Shown: positions 5,533-5,877 of the stretch, piece by piece
Layout: each line of letters starts with the position of its first letter
Position numbering within the stretch: position 1 is the first letter of the stretch
Notes under the pieces: model-generated
What the model saw: only the letters and a program-made list of their open reading frames with translations
Database searches by the model: none
Told to the model about the DNA's origin: nothing
Position numbers and translations under genes: made by a program
Source: Atopobium sp.
Lineage (GTDB): Bacteria > Actinomycetota > Coriobacteriia > Coriobacteriales > Atopobiaceae
DNA: 5,877 bases
Assembly (NCBI GenBank): GCA_015259105.1
Contig: JABZGZ010000069.1
Coordinates: 1 to 5,877 of the forward strand
Reading direction: 5' to 3'

Positions 5533-5877
5533 ATGGCGCAGGAGAACGCACAGGTAAAGGACGTGGTTGCAGAGCAGAGTGCTGCTGCAGAGCAGGACGC
5601 GGCTGGCCAGCTTTCTGCGGGCGACGGAAGCGTTGTCGAGCAGGGAAAACGTGCGTCTAAAGAGAAGGCTCCAGTCAACAAAAACAGCCTCAAGTACATT
5701 TTGATGGCAATGGGCCCCGGTCTTCTCGCCGCATTTGCGGGTAACGACGCCGGCGGCATTGCAACCTACTCCAGCGCAGGCGCCACGTTTGGCTATTCGC
5801 AGCTGTGGACCGTGCCGCTCATGTGCTTCCTGCTGATTGTTGTTCAAGAAACCGCAGCTCGAATGGGTTGTGTCACC
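5533..5877 (+). CDS. Nramp-family divalent metal transporter, 3'-truncated by the window
   Basis: 115 codons are present and the frame is open to the window edge. ATG 5533 follows the mgtE TAA (5530-5532) with no gap and no strong Shine-Dalgarno site, so expression probably depends on translational coupling. Residues 1-52 are a hydrophilic tail rich in Ala, Glu and Gln. Nramp helix 1 follows as ILMAMGPGLLAAFAGNDAGGIATY (56-79), then AGATFGYSQLW (82-92) and helix 2 with QETAARMG (105-112). The canonical Nramp TM1 metal motif DPGN reads DAGG here (72-75): the Asp is kept and the Asn is replaced by Gly. This sets it apart from Mn/Fe MntH proteins. Known divergent Nramp relatives include the Mg2+-transporting NRMTs, one of which was characterised from the coriobacterium Eggerthella lenta. 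Membership of that clade cannot be decided without TM6. Pairing with an MgtE-like gene supports a divalent metal role. Confidence 0.85.
   Translation, partial: MAQENAQVKDVVAEQSAAAEQDAAGQLSAGDGSVVEQGKRASKEKAPVNKNSLKYILMAMGPGLLAAFAGNDAGGIATYSSAGATFGYSQLWTVPLMCFLLIVVQETAARMGCVT

Noticed and set aside
5440..5847. 135- and 85-codon minus-strand frames at the right end
   Set aside because: They lie antisense to the end of mgtE and the Nramp start, both with clear family motifs on the plus strand.

Overview
The window is 5.9 kb of bacterial chromosome with compact, mostly housekeeping genes. It most resembles an actinobacterium of class Coriobacteriia (Atopobium/Olsenella/Eggerthella relatives). 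This rests on moderate GC, clear Shine-Dalgarno sites, a CCA-encoding tRNA-Ser and a PRC-barrel MgtE-like protein next to a divergent Nramp-family transporter. The taxonomic assignment is inference, not proof.

Layout, left to right. (1) The 3' part of an RlmI-type rRNA methyltransferase. (2) An AT-rich island with an extended -10 promoter, an 11-bp inverted repeat at the predicted transcript start and a small TM2-like membrane protein of unknown function. (3) tadA, the tRNA adenosine deaminase, on the minus strand and convergent with the membrane gene. (4) A 99-bp array of nine degenerate 11-bp units directly upstream of tadA. (5) A tRNA-Ser(UGA) gene. (6) A standalone lemA gene ending in a strong intrinsic terminator. 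(7) A 370-bp non-coding stretch with a second 33-bp-period repeat, a good promoter and a leader of about 210 nt rich in helices. (8) An mgtE-like gene, followed with no spacing by the start of an Nramp-like gene that runs off the window.

Two genes serve decoding: tadA makes inosine in tRNA-Arg, and the tRNA reads UCA. The RlmI-like enzyme modifies 23S rRNA. The last two genes form a probable divalent-metal operon. The MgtE-like protein has cytosolic sensor domains (PRC barrel, MgtE-N, two CBS). Both operon proteins depart from the usual pore or binding-site motifs of their families.

The best candidates for something undescribed are the structured mgtE leader, which I cannot match confidently to a known riboswitch class, the atypical MgtE-like/Nramp-like pair, and the two intergenic arrays sharing an 11/33-bp period.
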